Shown: positions 1 through 7,315, counted from the first letter of the stretch. The stretch is DNA of 11,789 nt from Nitrospira sp. (GCA_020697375.1 JAJFBJ010000152.1:1-11789), one strand, 5' to 3'. Numbers and translations: made by a program. The notes: a model not told the origin generated them from the sequence alone.

Positions 1-1
1 G

Positions 2-286
2 TCCTACCATGCCGCCATCGTCAAGGCCAAGGAAGGGGCGCTTCGGCAGGACTTGTTTTCATTGCGGGATGTGATCGATCAGCATCGGGCCGACAAGGGA
101 AAATATCCCGAAACTATTCAGGCGCTCGTATCGGCCGGCTATCTTCGACGGGTTCCGACGGATCCCATTACCGGGGCCACCTCATCGTGGCAGGAAATGG
201 TCGATCAAGGAGAAGGCGGCATGGTCGATGTATTTTCCGGGTCCGACCTCGTCGGTACCAATGGAATTCCCTATAACCAATGGTAA
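2..286 (+). CDS. gspG: GspG-like major pseudopilin, C-terminal part (5' end outside window)
   Basis: The open frame enters from the left edge, with the first full codon at position 2, and ends at TAA 284-286. About 94 residues are visible. They carry the hallmarks of the C-terminal half of T2SS major pseudopilins: an amphipathic helix (ALRQDLFSLRDVIDQHRADK), then KYPETIQALVSAGYL, the conserved turn VPTDPITG with the W of SSWQEM, and a tail FSGSDLVGTNGIPYNQW like the SASD...G.PYS.W ending of GspG. The hydrophobic, methylated N-terminus and prepilin cleavage site lie upstream and cannot be checked. In the family this subunit polymerises into a short periplasmic pseudopilus driven by GspE/GspF, both encoded downstream. 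The next gene starts four bases after the stop, so this is part of the same operon. Family assignment is confident. Whether the system exports proteins or builds a pilus is not decided by this fragment. Confidence 0.85.
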   Translation, partial: SYHAAIVKAKEGALRQDLFSLRDVIDQHRADKGKYPETIQALVSAGYLRRVPTDPITGATSSWQEMVDQGEGGMVDVFSGSDLVGTNGIPYNQW

Positions 287-290
287 TGAT

Positions 291-1127
291 ATGAACAGCG
301 TGATCCAACCAGACATCTCCATCCGTCGAAAAATTCCCGCTTTACAAGTCGCCTGTTGGATGGCGAGTGTGTTGCTCGTCTCCCTATGGGGCGCATGCGC
401 GCGACTGGAGCCGATTGCCGACGCGAACCCTTCCGACTTGCAGGTGGCAGCAGATTCTCTCAAAATGGCGGTGCGCGAGGCGCAGCGTACGGCAACTGAT
501 CTGCGGGCCGAGCTCGAGCAGCAGCGGAAGGATCTTGCCGATGCCCAAGTCGCGCGGGCGCAACTCCAAGGGATGCTGCGGGAGACAGAGCGGCGTTTGG
601 ATGATGCCAAGCAAATCATTGAATTGCAGCGTGAGGAATTAGCCTCCGCCCGCGTGGAACGGGAACGGGTGGCTCAAGCCCTTCGCCCGCCGCATGGCCG
701 GCTCCATCAGCCCGCGTCCATGATGCCTTACCAAGGGAAAATGGCCGTGCCTGGCGCGGAGGGGGCTATACCGGCTTCGACCGGGCTGCGCGAAAAATCG
801 TTCGCACTGCCGCTTCCCAAGGATGAGGAGTTCATGGTTGAACCTTCTCCTGGCCCGACCGAGAGCGCACCGATGTCAGATGACTTGATGCCGGGGCCAG
901 CCACCGGGCCGGAAGTCGTTCCTGTGGCCCCGGTTCGAACGGTGGTCATCCAGGACGGAGACACCCTTTGGCGTCTGTCGCGCCGTCATAAGGTGAGTCT
1001 TGACGCCCTTCGATCGTTCAATGGTCTGCCGAATAATTTCATTGTGACGGGTCGAACGCTCCGATTGCCGGAGCCTCGCGCACATCAGACGGACTCACAG
1101 ATGTTCATCGACGCACCTGTTCGATAA
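291..1127 (+). CDS. Membrane-anchored coiled-coil protein with C-terminal LysM domain
   Basis: I chose ATG 291 (278 aa), four bases after the pseudopilin stop. The frame is open back to an ATG at 228, but that start would overlap the pseudopilin by about 60 bases and add an unlikely leader. Residues 17-35 are hydrophobic and end in LWGAC, so Cys36 could be a lipidation site, although Trp at -3 makes the lipobox atypical; an uncleaved membrane anchor is the alternative. Residues 49-132 form a long charged heptad-like segment predicted to be a coiled coil. A Pro/Gly/Met-rich linker follows. Residues 218-261 are a LysM domain (DGDTLWRLSRRHKVS, then LRSFNGL and TGRTLRLPEP), a fold that binds peptidoglycan. 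By analogy with FimV-like and other LysM proteins of pilus systems, it may anchor the machine or help the secretin cross the cell wall. That role is inference from position between pseudopilin and gspF. No strong ribosome binding site is visible, so translational coupling is likely. Confidence 0.8.
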   Translation: MNSVIQPDISIRRKIPALQVACWMASVLLVSLWGACARLEPIADANPSDLQVAADSLKMAVREAQRTATDLRAELEQQRKDLADAQVARAQLQGMLRETERRLDDAKQIIELQREELASARVERERVAQALRPPHGRLHQPASMMPYQGKMAVPGAEGAIPASTGLREKSFALPLPKDEEFMVEPSPGPTESAPMSDDLMPGPATGPEVVPVAPVRTVVIQDGDTLWRLSRRHKVSLDALRSFNGLPNNFIVTGRTLRLPEPRAHQTDSQMFIDAPVR

Positions 1128-1169
1128 GCGTCGTGAACTGCTGCGAGATATGTCGTCCCTAACGATTCC

Positions 1170-2384
1170 ATGGCTGTGTATGCTTACAGAGCGGCGCGCG
1201 CGGACGGCACCACCTTCGAAGGGCACATTGAGGGTGAGGATGAACAACTCGTGCGCGCCAAGCTGGAGTCCGACGGGCTCTTGGTGTTTCGCCTCGCCAA
1301 GCGCGGAGCCGGCTTTGGCCTGCCGGGGTTTACGGCGGGGCGGTGGGGCAAACTTCCCCTTCAAGATTTCCTCGTCTTCAATCAAGAGCTGCTGGCGTTA
1401 ATCAAGGCCGGATTGCCGGTCTTACGGGTCTGGGATCTTCTCATCGACCGCACCCAACGGGCTCCCTTCCGAGAAGCGCTCAAGGCCGTGCGGCAAGACA
1501 TTCGCGGAGGGGCCTCGGCCTCGGAAGCCCTGGCCAAACATTCCACCTACTTTTCGGATCTGTACCTCGCCACGATTCGTGCCGGTGAGCAGTCGGGGAA
1601 TTTGTCGGAGGTATTACAACGGTACATTACCTATCTCAAGCTGATGATCGCCCTGCGCCAGAAGGTGACCAAGGCGCTGGCCTATCCGGCCTTCCTGGTG
1701 GTAGTCGGCATCGCGGTGGTGGGATTTTTGTTGAGCTATGTCATGCCGACCTTCGTCTCGGTATACGGGGAGTCGTCGGCCAATTTGCCGACTCCGACCC
1801 GCGTGCTGATCGCGGCGATCCATATCGGGGGGGCGCAACTCGTTCCGGTGGCGCTGGTGATCGCGGTGGCGACCATCATGGGGCGAACGTGGTATCAAAC
1901 TGCGGCCGGTCGATTGGCCGTGGATCGACAGTTGCTGCGTTTGCCGCTCCTGGGGATGATTCTGGTGGAGCACCAGACTATCCAGTTGACCCGCACGCTG
2001 GCCACGGTGCTGGCCGGTGGCACGCCGTTAGTGGAAGCGCTTGAAACCGCCCGCGGCGCCGTGTCCAACCGATTCGTCTCGCGAGGACTGGTCTCGGCCG
2101 TGAATGAAATTCGGGAAGGAAGCACACTGGCTGCGGCGATTGAACGTCCTCAAATCCTCCCGAAACTCGCGATCGAAATGTTATCGGTCGGAGAGGAAAC
2201 GGGATCATTGGAACCCATGCTCCGGGATGTGGCCGAGTTTTATGAAGGTGATCTCGATGTGCGCCTCAGCCAGTTGACCACCTGGATCGAACCGGTGCTG
2301 TTGCTGGTCATGGGGCTTCTGGTCGGGGGCATCGTCATCATCATGTATTTGCCGATTTTCCAAATGGCCGGAACCGTTCAGTAA
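1170..2384 (+). CDS. gspF: GspF/PilC-family inner-membrane platform protein
   Basis: The 404-residue product has the usual GspF/PilC length and layout. The N-terminus (YAYRAARADGTTFEGHIEGE, then a helix ending in ESDGLLVFRL) is the typical small cytoplasmic module. Two repeated GspF domains begin near residues 67 (FLVFNQELLALIKAGLPV) and 267 (EHQTIQLTRTLATVLAGGTP); each is a helical bundle followed by membrane helices. Hydrophobic segments are at about 173-196, 215-240 and 370-398, matching the family's three transmembrane helices. The protein is the rotor or platform on which the GspE ATPase acts to insert or remove pseudopilin subunits. It follows the LysM gene by 42 bases without an obvious Shine-Dalgarno sequence and precedes gspE by 68 bases. 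The sequence alone does not separate T2SS GspF from T4P PilC; with the pilM-P-type neighbours downstream, the system is a mixture. Confidence 0.93.
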   Translation: MAVYAYRAARADGTTFEGHIEGEDEQLVRAKLESDGLLVFRLAKRGAGFGLPGFTAGRWGKLPLQDFLVFNQELLALIKAGLPVLRVWDLLIDRTQRAPFREALKAVRQDIRGGASASEALAKHSTYFSDLYLATIRAGEQSGNLSEVLQRYITYLKLMIALRQKVTKALAYPAFLVVVGIAVVGFLLSYVMPTFVSVYGESSANLPTPTRVLIAAIHIGGAQLVPVALVIAVATIMGRTWYQTAAGRLAVDRQLLRLPLLGMILVEHQTIQLTRTLATVLAGGTPLVEALETARGAVSNRFVSRGLVSAVNEIREGSTLAAAIERPQILPKLAIEMLSVGEETGSLEPMLRDVAEFYEGDLDVRLSQLTTWIEPVLLLVMGLLVGGIVIIMYLPIFQMAGTVQ

Positions 2385-2439
2385 GCCGGCAGCGGACAGG
2401 CGGGCGAGACCCAGAGAGGTGTCACCGCTTGCCGAGTTC

Positions 2440-2445
2440 GGAGGG
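2440..2445 (+). promoter_or_regulatory. Shine-Dalgarno site deciding the gspE start
   Basis: GGAGGG lies seven bases before ATG 2453. It is the clearest ribosome binding site in the secretion operon. It favours ATG 2453 over the in-frame TTG 2429 and over ATG 2459, which would leave longer spacing. Confidence 0.7.
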
Positions 2446-2452
2446 AATCAAG

Positions 2453-4186
2453 ATGCTCATGCAACGTCATCTCACTCGCCCGTCCCTTGCCGATGTGATG
2501 GTGCGCGAGGGGATTTTGCCGCGGCGGACCGTCGATCAGGTCGTGGCCCGTCTGGGCGGCAATATCACCGGGTTAGGGCAGACGCTCGTCGAAGAAGGCT
2601 CGATCTCCGAAGCCCAATTGGCCCAGGCGCTGGCGTCACAGTACGGACTGCCCTATGACCCGCTGACCGCCTTCCGCGTGGACTCGGAGTTTTATCACAC
2701 GATTTCCGTGAAGCTGATGCGGCGCCATCCCTTCGTGCCGGTGAAGGACGAGGCCGGTGTCTTGACCATTGCGATTTCTGATCCCCAGAACCTGCTGGCA
2801 TTGGATGAATTGGAAATCCTCCTGAATCGGACGTTGCATTACGTGGTCAGCTCACGATCGGCCATCCAGGCGGCCCTGGAGCGCAGCGAGGGGTCGAGTC
2901 AAGCGCTGCGCGAATTGGAAGCGGAATATCGGTCGGTCCTCGTGAAGGAAGACGAGCGGGGCGAGGAGGTCCTGACGGTCGATCATTTCGGCGAGGACCA
3001 AAATCCTGTCGTGAAGCTGCTCGACACGATTCTCTTGAGCGCCATGCAACGCCGGGCGAGCGACATTCACATCGAAGCGACGGACCGCGCCACTACCGTG
3101 AAGTTTCGGGTGGACGGTATTCTGGTGTCGGCCATGGATCCGCTCGATGTGAAACTGCATCCGCCCCTCGTCTCACGCTTGAAGGTCATGTCCGATCTCG
3201 ACATCGCCGAACGCCGGGTGCCGCAGGACGGAAGTTTCCGCATGCGACTCGATCGCAAAACGGTCGATTTTCGTGTTTCGATTTTGCCGAGCGTGTTCGG
3301 CGAATCCGTCGTCATCCGCATTCTGGATCGCGAGGCGATTACGACCGGAGTGTCTACCCTGCGGCTGGACCGGCTGGGATTCAATCCGGAGGACCTCAAA
3401 CGATTTCGCCGCGCCATCACGCGTCCCTATGGAATGGTGCTGGTCACCGGTCCGACCGGCAGCGGCAAGACGACCACGCTCTACGCGGCCATCAGTGAAA
3501 TGAACATTCAGGAAGACAAGCTGATCACCATTGAAGACCCGGTCGAGTACCAGCTTCCCGGGGTGGTGCAAATCCCGGTGAATGAAAAAAAGGGGCTCAC
3601 GTTTGCGCGGGGGTTACGGTCGATTCTGCGGCATGATCCGGACAAGATCATGGTCGGCGAAATTCGAGATGCCGAAACGGCGCAGATTGCCATTCAATCG
3701 GCCTTGACCGGCCATTTGGTGTTGACGACGGTCCATGCCAACAACGTGTTCGACGTCATTGGACGGTTTGCTTCGATGGGCATCGACTCATATAACTTTC
3801 TGGCGGCCTTGACCTGCGTGTTGGCGCAACGATTGATCCGGATCATCTGCCCCGATTGCCGGCATCAGGTGGTCCTCGATCCCGCACTGGCCGAGGAATC
3901 CGGCCTCGACTACGACCAGTACAAATCCGCGCCGTTTTTTGAATCGAAAGGCTGCTCCGAATGTCACGAAACGGGCTATCGCGGCAGGAAATGCATCACC
4001 GAGTTTCTGGATCTGACGGACGAAATCAAGGAAATGATCTTGGCCGATCGGGCGCTGTCCGAAATCCGGTACCGGGCGGTGACGGACGGCATGATCACCT
4101 TGCGGCAGTCCGCCGTGAAGAAAGTGCTGGCGGGCGAAACCACGCTCCGCGAGATCAACCGCGTGACGTTCAGTGAAGAGCGGTAA
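2453..4186 (+). CDS. gspE: GspE/PilB-family secretion/pilus assembly ATPase
   Basis: Starting at ATG 2453 gives 577 residues. The N-terminal part (about 10-130) is a GspE/MshE-type N domain (LADVMVREGILPRRTVDQVV, LGQTLVEEGSISEAQLAQAL). The central domain contains RASDIHIEA, VKFRVDGIL and RRVPQDGSFRMRLDRK, which supply the conserved arginines. Walker A is GPTGSGKT at 333-340, the Asp box is IEDPVEYQ from 360, Walker B is MVGEIRD with Glu403, and the His box is GHLVLTTVHANN. Four cysteines (C466-x2-C469 and C501-x2-C504) form the zinc-binding loop of GspE and PilB proteins. All catalytic motifs are intact, so it should be an active cytoplasmic hexameric ATPase powering pseudopilus extension through GspF. 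PilT retraction ATPases lack this N domain and zinc motif, so retraction is unlikely. The next gene starts three bases after the stop. Confidence 0.95.
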   Translation: MLMQRHLTRPSLADVMVREGILPRRTVDQVVARLGGNITGLGQTLVEEGSISEAQLAQALASQYGLPYDPLTAFRVDSEFYHTISVKLMRRHPFVPVKDEAGVLTIAISDPQNLLALDELEILLNRTLHYVVSSRSAIQAALERSEGSSQALRELEAEYRSVLVKEDERGEEVLTVDHFGEDQNPVVKLLDTILLSAMQRRASDIHIEATDRATTVKFRVDGILVSAMDPLDVKLHPPLVSRLKVMSDLDIAERRVPQDGSFRMRLDRKTVDFRVSILPSVFGESVVIRILDREAITTGVSTLRLDRLGFNPEDLKRFRRAITRPYGMVLVTGPTGSGKTTTLYAAISEMNIQEDKLITIEDPVEYQLPGVVQIPVNEKKGLTFARGLRSILRHDPDKIMVGEIRDAETAQIAIQSALTGHLVLTTVHANNVFDVIGRFASMGIDSYNFLAALTCVLAQRLIRIICPDCRHQVVLDPALAEESGLDYDQYKSAPFFESKGCSECHETGYRGRKCITEFLDLTDEIKEMILADRALSEIRYRAVTDGMITLRQSAVKKVLAGETTLREINRVTFSEER

Positions 4187-4189
4187 CCG

Positions 4190-5197
4190 ATGTGGGATTG
4201 GACCACTAGCCGACCTCAGTTTTGCCTGAAAATCGGCGCGCACGATCTTGCCTGGGCGGAAGTGCATCGCAATTGGCGAGGACGCCCACGATACCAGTGC
4301 GTGGTGTCGGCGCTCCCTGAAGGCGTCATGCGACTTTCGCCGTTGGAGCCGAACATCGTCTTGCCGCATGAACTGGAATCCCATATCCGGGCGATTGCCG
4401 CGTCTGCGACATCCCAGGCGTCGGATCGATCGTCCGCCGCAGGGGTCCCCCGGGCTGCCACGGTCATTCTGCCCGATCTCGCCGTACGTTTGGCTGTGCT
4501 GCGCTTGCAAGATCTGCCCTGGAGTTCTGAGGAACGCGAGGCATTGGTGCGGTGGCGCCTGGGGCAGGAGCAGTTGTTGTCGCTCAGCGGGGCCAAGGTG
4601 TTTTCGCAGGTCTTGTCGGAGCAGGGCGGATCCGGTGACGGCCCCTGCACGGTGCTGGCCGTCGTGGTGCAGGAAGCCGTTTTGGCCCAGTATGAGGCCG
4701 TGTGCGAGGCGGCGGGATTGATTCCCCAGGAAGTCGATGTGTCAAGTTTGCGTCTGTTTAATTTATGGTCGCAAGGATTGTTCAACACGAGCCGGCCCAC
4801 GACGGACTTTTTGTGGGTGAATGCGACCGACGGCGGAGTGACGGCATTGATATTCCATCAGGGGACACTCGTCTTTCTCCGCTCGAAACTGCAGGCCGGC
4901 ATCGGGTCCGACGGTGCCTGGGCGGCGGGATCGGAACAGGCAGGCCTCGATCGTATCGTGCAGGAATGCGCCGATTCGATCTATGCCTGCCAACAGCAGA
5001 GGCCCGACCTGGCCATCACTCAAACGATCCTGATTGCGGACGAACAGATGGGCCCTGGCTTGCACCAGCAGTTGGAAAAGGGGCTCGGGGTGCCGGTGAA
5101 AGGGTTGGAGTGGGACCGCGTGCGAGAGTATGGAGGCGGAACCATCGTGGGCCCCCAGACCAGCGCCGCGCTGCCGGCGATCGCAGGGGTGGTTTAG
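4190..5197 (+). CDS. pilM: PilM/GspL-like cytoplasmic actin-fold assembly protein
   Basis: The 335-residue protein starts three bases after gspE (TAACCGATG). It has a PilM/GspL-like pattern: an N-terminal beta hairpin (FCLKIGAHDLAWAEV), then VILPDLAVRLAVLRLQDLPW, a helix WSSEEREALVRWRL, a middle segment CTVLAVVVQEAVLAQYEAVC followed by AAGLIPQEVDVSSLRLFNLW, and a C-terminal beta-rich part. No membrane segment is seen, as expected for PilM rather than full-length GspL. In the family PilM binds the cytoplasmic N-terminus of PilN and links the ATPase to the platform. The second phosphate loop, usually containing DxG in PilM, reads VNATDGG here (residues 210-216), so nucleotide binding may be weakened. 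The stop codon TAG 5195-5197 is also the first three bases of an inserted repeat element. Assignment rests on pattern and on gene order M-N-O-P. Confidence 0.75.
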   Translation: MWDWTTSRPQFCLKIGAHDLAWAEVHRNWRGRPRYQCVVSALPEGVMRLSPLEPNIVLPHELESHIRAIAASATSQASDRSSAAGVPRAATVILPDLAVRLAVLRLQDLPWSSEEREALVRWRLGQEQLLSLSGAKVFSQVLSEQGGSGDGPCTVLAVVVQEAVLAQYEAVCEAAGLIPQEVDVSSLRLFNLWSQGLFNTSRPTTDFLWVNATDGGVTALIFHQGTLVFLRSKLQAGIGSDGAWAAGSEQAGLDRIVQECADSIYACQQQRPDLAITQTILIADEQMGPGLHQQLEKGLGVPVKGLEWDRVREYGGGTIVGPQTSAALPAIAGVV

Positions 5198-5241
5198 CAG
5201 GATGTTGAAAAAGCCCGCCAGCTTTGTTCTCGCAAGACACT

Positions 5242-5263
5242 GCCGCCTCACTATCTCGGCGGC
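5242..5263 (+). other. Hairpin in copy 1 with a covarying stem
   Basis: GCCGCC pairs with GGCGGC around the ten-base loop TCACTATCTC. In copy 2 the same hairpin (7449-7470) reads GCCGGC/GCCGGC with loop TCGCTATCTC, so the fifth base pair changes on both sides (C-G to G-C) and pairing is kept. Confidence 0.65.
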
Positions 5264-5270
5264 GTTCACA

Positions 5271-5300
5271 CACGTGACGCGCTTTATTCAGCGCGTCGTG
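5271..5300 (+). other. Second hairpin in copy 1
   Basis: GACGCGC (5276-5282) pairs with GCGCGTC (5291-5297) around an eight-base loop. Outer CAC (5271-5273) pairs with GTG (5298-5300) across a two-base bulge. A comparable but weaker stem is present in copy 2 around 7474-7507. Confidence 0.6.
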
Positions 5301-5446
5301 AACCTCCGAGGCTCGCTTCGCCCCCTCGCATCGCTGCGGCCGCGCTGGACGACGTTTTTTACCATCCTGCGGGTTCTGAATCTCCCCAACTCACGCATCA
5401 CTTTTTTCAGGGACAGCGAAATGGTTTTTCAACGGCCTACTAGACC

Positions 5447-6073
5447 ATGACGGCGGGGAATTTCATGTCTGCGCTTCGTGATGTAGTCACCCGCATCGGG
5501 CAGCCGTCCGCGCCGGCCGGTGTCTTTGCGATCAATCTGAGCAGCCGGTATCGCTGGTATTTGGCTCCGGCTCGGGTGGTGATCATGCTGATCGCGGGGG
5601 CGATCGCCGTGGCCATGTTGTGGGACATCTCCCGCGCCTGGTTGGCCTGGCAGGAGGTGGAGTCCATGGAGTCGGCCTTGCACCAGGTTCAGGATCGGGA
5701 TCGGGAACTGCTGAAGGAGGCGCAACAGGAAGGGATTGATCTGTCGGAGGCGGCCCTGGCGGTATTGCCGAAGGAGATTGAATTCGCCAACCAGTTGATC
5801 GAGAAGCGAAGTTTTTCTTGGACCAAGTTTCTCACAGAAATGGAGCGAGCGATTCCTCCGCGTATCGCCGTCAACAGCATCCGACTGGATCCCACCAACT
5901 CCACGATCATGCTGACCGGTTCTGCGAGGGCACTGGAAGATGTGACGACTCTGACGGTGACCTTTCAAGATCATCCTCAATTCAAGGAGCCGGTGCTGGG
6001 ACAACACCGCGATATGGGAAATGGTTTAGTGGAGTTCGATCTGTCCATCAAGTACCGGAATCGTAATCCATGA
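5447..6073 (+). CDS. pilN: PilN-like inner-membrane assembly protein
   Basis: The product from ATG 5447 is 208 residues. It carries the PilN signature: a short cytoplasmic N-terminus with FAINLSS (INL at 29-31, the PilM-binding type of motif), one membrane helix at about 40-60, a periplasmic helix with heptad-like charge (about 65-95), and a small alpha/beta domain (SWTKFLTEMERAIPPRIAVN, IMLTGSARALEDVTTL). It would bind PilM inside and PilO outside. Two starts are possible. ATG 5447 lies only five bases after the inserted element and has no Shine-Dalgarno sequence. ATG 5465 (Met7) has GGGGAA four bases upstream. I kept 5447 because removing the element places it three bases after the pilM stop, as at the gspE/pilM junction; 5465 may now be used. 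It overlaps pilO by four bases. Confidence 0.8.
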   Translation: MTAGNFMSALRDVVTRIGQPSAPAGVFAINLSSRYRWYLAPARVVIMLIAGAIAVAMLWDISRAWLAWQEVESMESALHQVQDRDRELLKEAQQEGIDLSEAALAVLPKEIEFANQLIEKRSFSWTKFLTEMERAIPPRIAVNSIRLDPTNSTIMLTGSARALEDVTTLTVTFQDHPQFKEPVLGQHRDMGNGLVEFDLSIKYRNRNP

Positions 6074-6642
6074 TGCTTCCCGGCATTGACCGTTTCCAAC
6101 AGGCATTACGCCAACCTTATGCTCCCATCCTGCCCTGGGTCGCCTTTGTCGGAACCTTGATTGTGTTGAGTTACGGCATTCACGCGTTAGTCTTGGGCGC
6201 GGCAGAACAGGAACAGGTTCGGCTGGACACTGAATGGGTGAAGGCGCGGCAGCAACTCAGCCGGCACAAGGAGGCGAAGAAGGCCAAAGCCGATCTTCAG
6301 CGCGTATGGTCGGTGTTGCCGTTGTTCAGAGATTTTGCGCCGCTGGCGCTCGGCGTGACGGAAGAGGCCAAGCGAGATGGGGTCACGTTGCCCGCGCTCT
6401 CCTACAAAACGGAAAAGACCGGCGTGCCGGATGCGACCAAAGCGGTCCTGCAGGGGACGGTGACCGGTCATTATGAGGACCTGAGACGATTTCTCTACAA
6501 TTTGGAATCGGCGGAGGAGTTACTGTTCATTGAGGACTTGAACTTGATCCGATCGGGCAACGTGCAGGATCAACAGTTGACCTTCAATATTCGAATTTCG
6601 ACGTATCTCCGCGGTGAACATATCCAATCGCCTGTTCCGTAA
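6070..6642 (+). CDS. pilO: PilO-like inner-membrane assembly protein
   Basis: The 190-residue protein starts at ATG 6070, inside the ATGATG string that holds the pilN stop, giving a four-base overlap and probable translational coupling. ATG 6073 would be an equally possible start. One membrane helix lies at about 19-41 (ILPWVAFVGTLIVLSYGIHA), followed by a charged helical segment (about 44-80) and a C-terminal PilO-type domain ending in LRRFLYNLESAEELLFIEDL and LTFNIRISTYL, which is characteristic of PilO ferredoxin-like folds. PilO forms a heterodimer with PilN in the periplasm and contacts PilP, connecting the inner-membrane platform to the outer-membrane channel. The length is typical for the family. 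The gene order and domain plan agree, although overall sequence conservation in PilO is always low. Confidence 0.8.
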   Translation: MMLPGIDRFQQALRQPYAPILPWVAFVGTLIVLSYGIHALVLGAAEQEQVRLDTEWVKARQQLSRHKEAKKAKADLQRVWSVLPLFRDFAPLALGVTEEAKRDGVTLPALSYKTEKTGVPDATKAVLQGTVTGHYEDLRRFLYNLESAEELLFIEDLNLIRSGNVQDQQLTFNIRISTYLRGEHIQSPVP

Positions 6643-6646
6643 TTGT

Positions 6647-7315
6647 ATGAACCGAATCAGCAAGAACCACATCCTATGGTTATCGAGCCTCGTGGCGCTC
6701 TGGGTCGCATTGCTCATCTGGCAATTCGGCTATTCCACCGAGCCGGCGCGGGTGCCGTTGACGCACGTCAGTGGACCGAAAGCGGGTGGTCGCGCGCCGG
6801 TGACATCCGCGAGCGGCAGCCTCCAGGTGAACCTGGAGCGGCTGGCCGCGATCAAAGGACAGCGTCAGGCGACGTTCTCCACTCCCCGTAACATTTTCGC
6901 CAGTCTATTGCCGCCTCCTGAACCGGTCTCTATTCCGGAGCCGGCTCCTCGCCGCGGCCGGTCCCGAGGCCCGGCAAAACCTGCGCCCACGCCTGAGCCG
7001 GCAGAACCGCCCATGGAAGAAGAAAAGGGCCCGTCGGCTGAGGATATCGAACGGCTTCGGATTGCCACCGAACTCAATCTGTACCGGTATGTGGGATTTA
7101 TGGCAGTGGGGGACGGTCCGCAGAAGAAAAAGTCCATGGCTGTCGTGATCAAGGACGACGAAATGCATTTGCTTCAGGTCGGAGACACGATTGCCGGACA
7201 AGTGCTGGTCAAGGCGATGTCACCGACCGAGATCACGCTGCAGCATCTCGCCTCAAAAATTACGCAACAGATCCCGGTCACTGCTGACCCAGGAGCGGGG
7301 GGGCAGCCCAATTAG
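6647..7315 (+). CDS. pilP: PilP/GspC-like periplasmic linker protein
   Basis: I chose ATG 6647, four bases after the pilO stop (222 aa). A GTG at 6614 in the same frame would add 11 residues and overlap pilO. Residues 8-27 are one membrane helix (ILWLSSLVALWVALLIWQFG). The middle (about 85-125) is a Pro/Glu/Arg-rich flexible linker. The C-terminal domain begins near NLYRYVGFMAVGD and continues with KSMAVVIKDDEMHLLQVGDT and VLVKAMSPTEITLQHL, the small beta-rich fold shared by PilP and the GspC homology region. In these families it contacts the N0 domain of the secretin. A membrane helix rather than a lipobox makes it more GspC-like than classical PilP, which is a lipoprotein. The stop TAG 7313-7315 is the first three bases of repeat copy 2. 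Confidence 0.72.
   Translation: MNRISKNHILWLSSLVALWVALLIWQFGYSTEPARVPLTHVSGPKAGGRAPVTSASGSLQVNLERLAAIKGQRQATFSTPRNIFASLLPPPEPVSIPEPAPRRGRSRGPAKPAPTPEPAEPPMEEEKGPSAEDIERLRIATELNLYRYVGFMAVGDGPQKKKSMAVVIKDDEMHLLQVGDTIAGQVLVKAMSPTEITLQHLASKITQQIPVTADPGAGGQPN

Larger units (their letters stand above)
5195..5442 (+). repeat. MITE-like palindromic element, copy 1 (between pilM and pilN)
   Basis: This 248-base element has imperfect terminal inverted repeats. The left end is TAGCAGGATGTTGAAAAA. The right end, read on the other strand, is TAGTAGGCCGTTGAAAAA, so 15 of 18 bases match. Both ends begin with TA, consistent with a TA target duplication. The right half (about 5314-5442) is nearly identical, inverted, to the copy at 11656-11789; the left half matches copy 2 at 7313. 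It contains hairpins at 5242-5263 and 5271-5300. No transposase is encoded. It is probably non-autonomous and was moved by an IS630/Tc1-mariner-type enzyme, which uses TA targets; that part is inference. It supplies the pilM stop codon. An open frame from ATG 5202 runs through it to TGA 5448-5450, but the frame is not kept in the other copies. Confidence 0.85.

Noticed and set aside
4216..4800. A 194-codon open frame on the minus strand opposite pilM
   Set aside because: It is Ser/Arg/Cys-rich with no family resemblance and lies fully opposite a well-supported gene; typical shadow of GC-rich coding sequence. The same applies to the minus-strand frames at 3788-4510 and 9278-9946.
5202..5450. 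An 82-residue basic protein encoded by repeat copy 1
   Set aside because: The frame is closed in copy 2 and shifted by indels in copy 3, and the sequence is built from inverted-repeat DNA. It is more likely fortuitous, although the open frame itself is noted as a possible coupling device.
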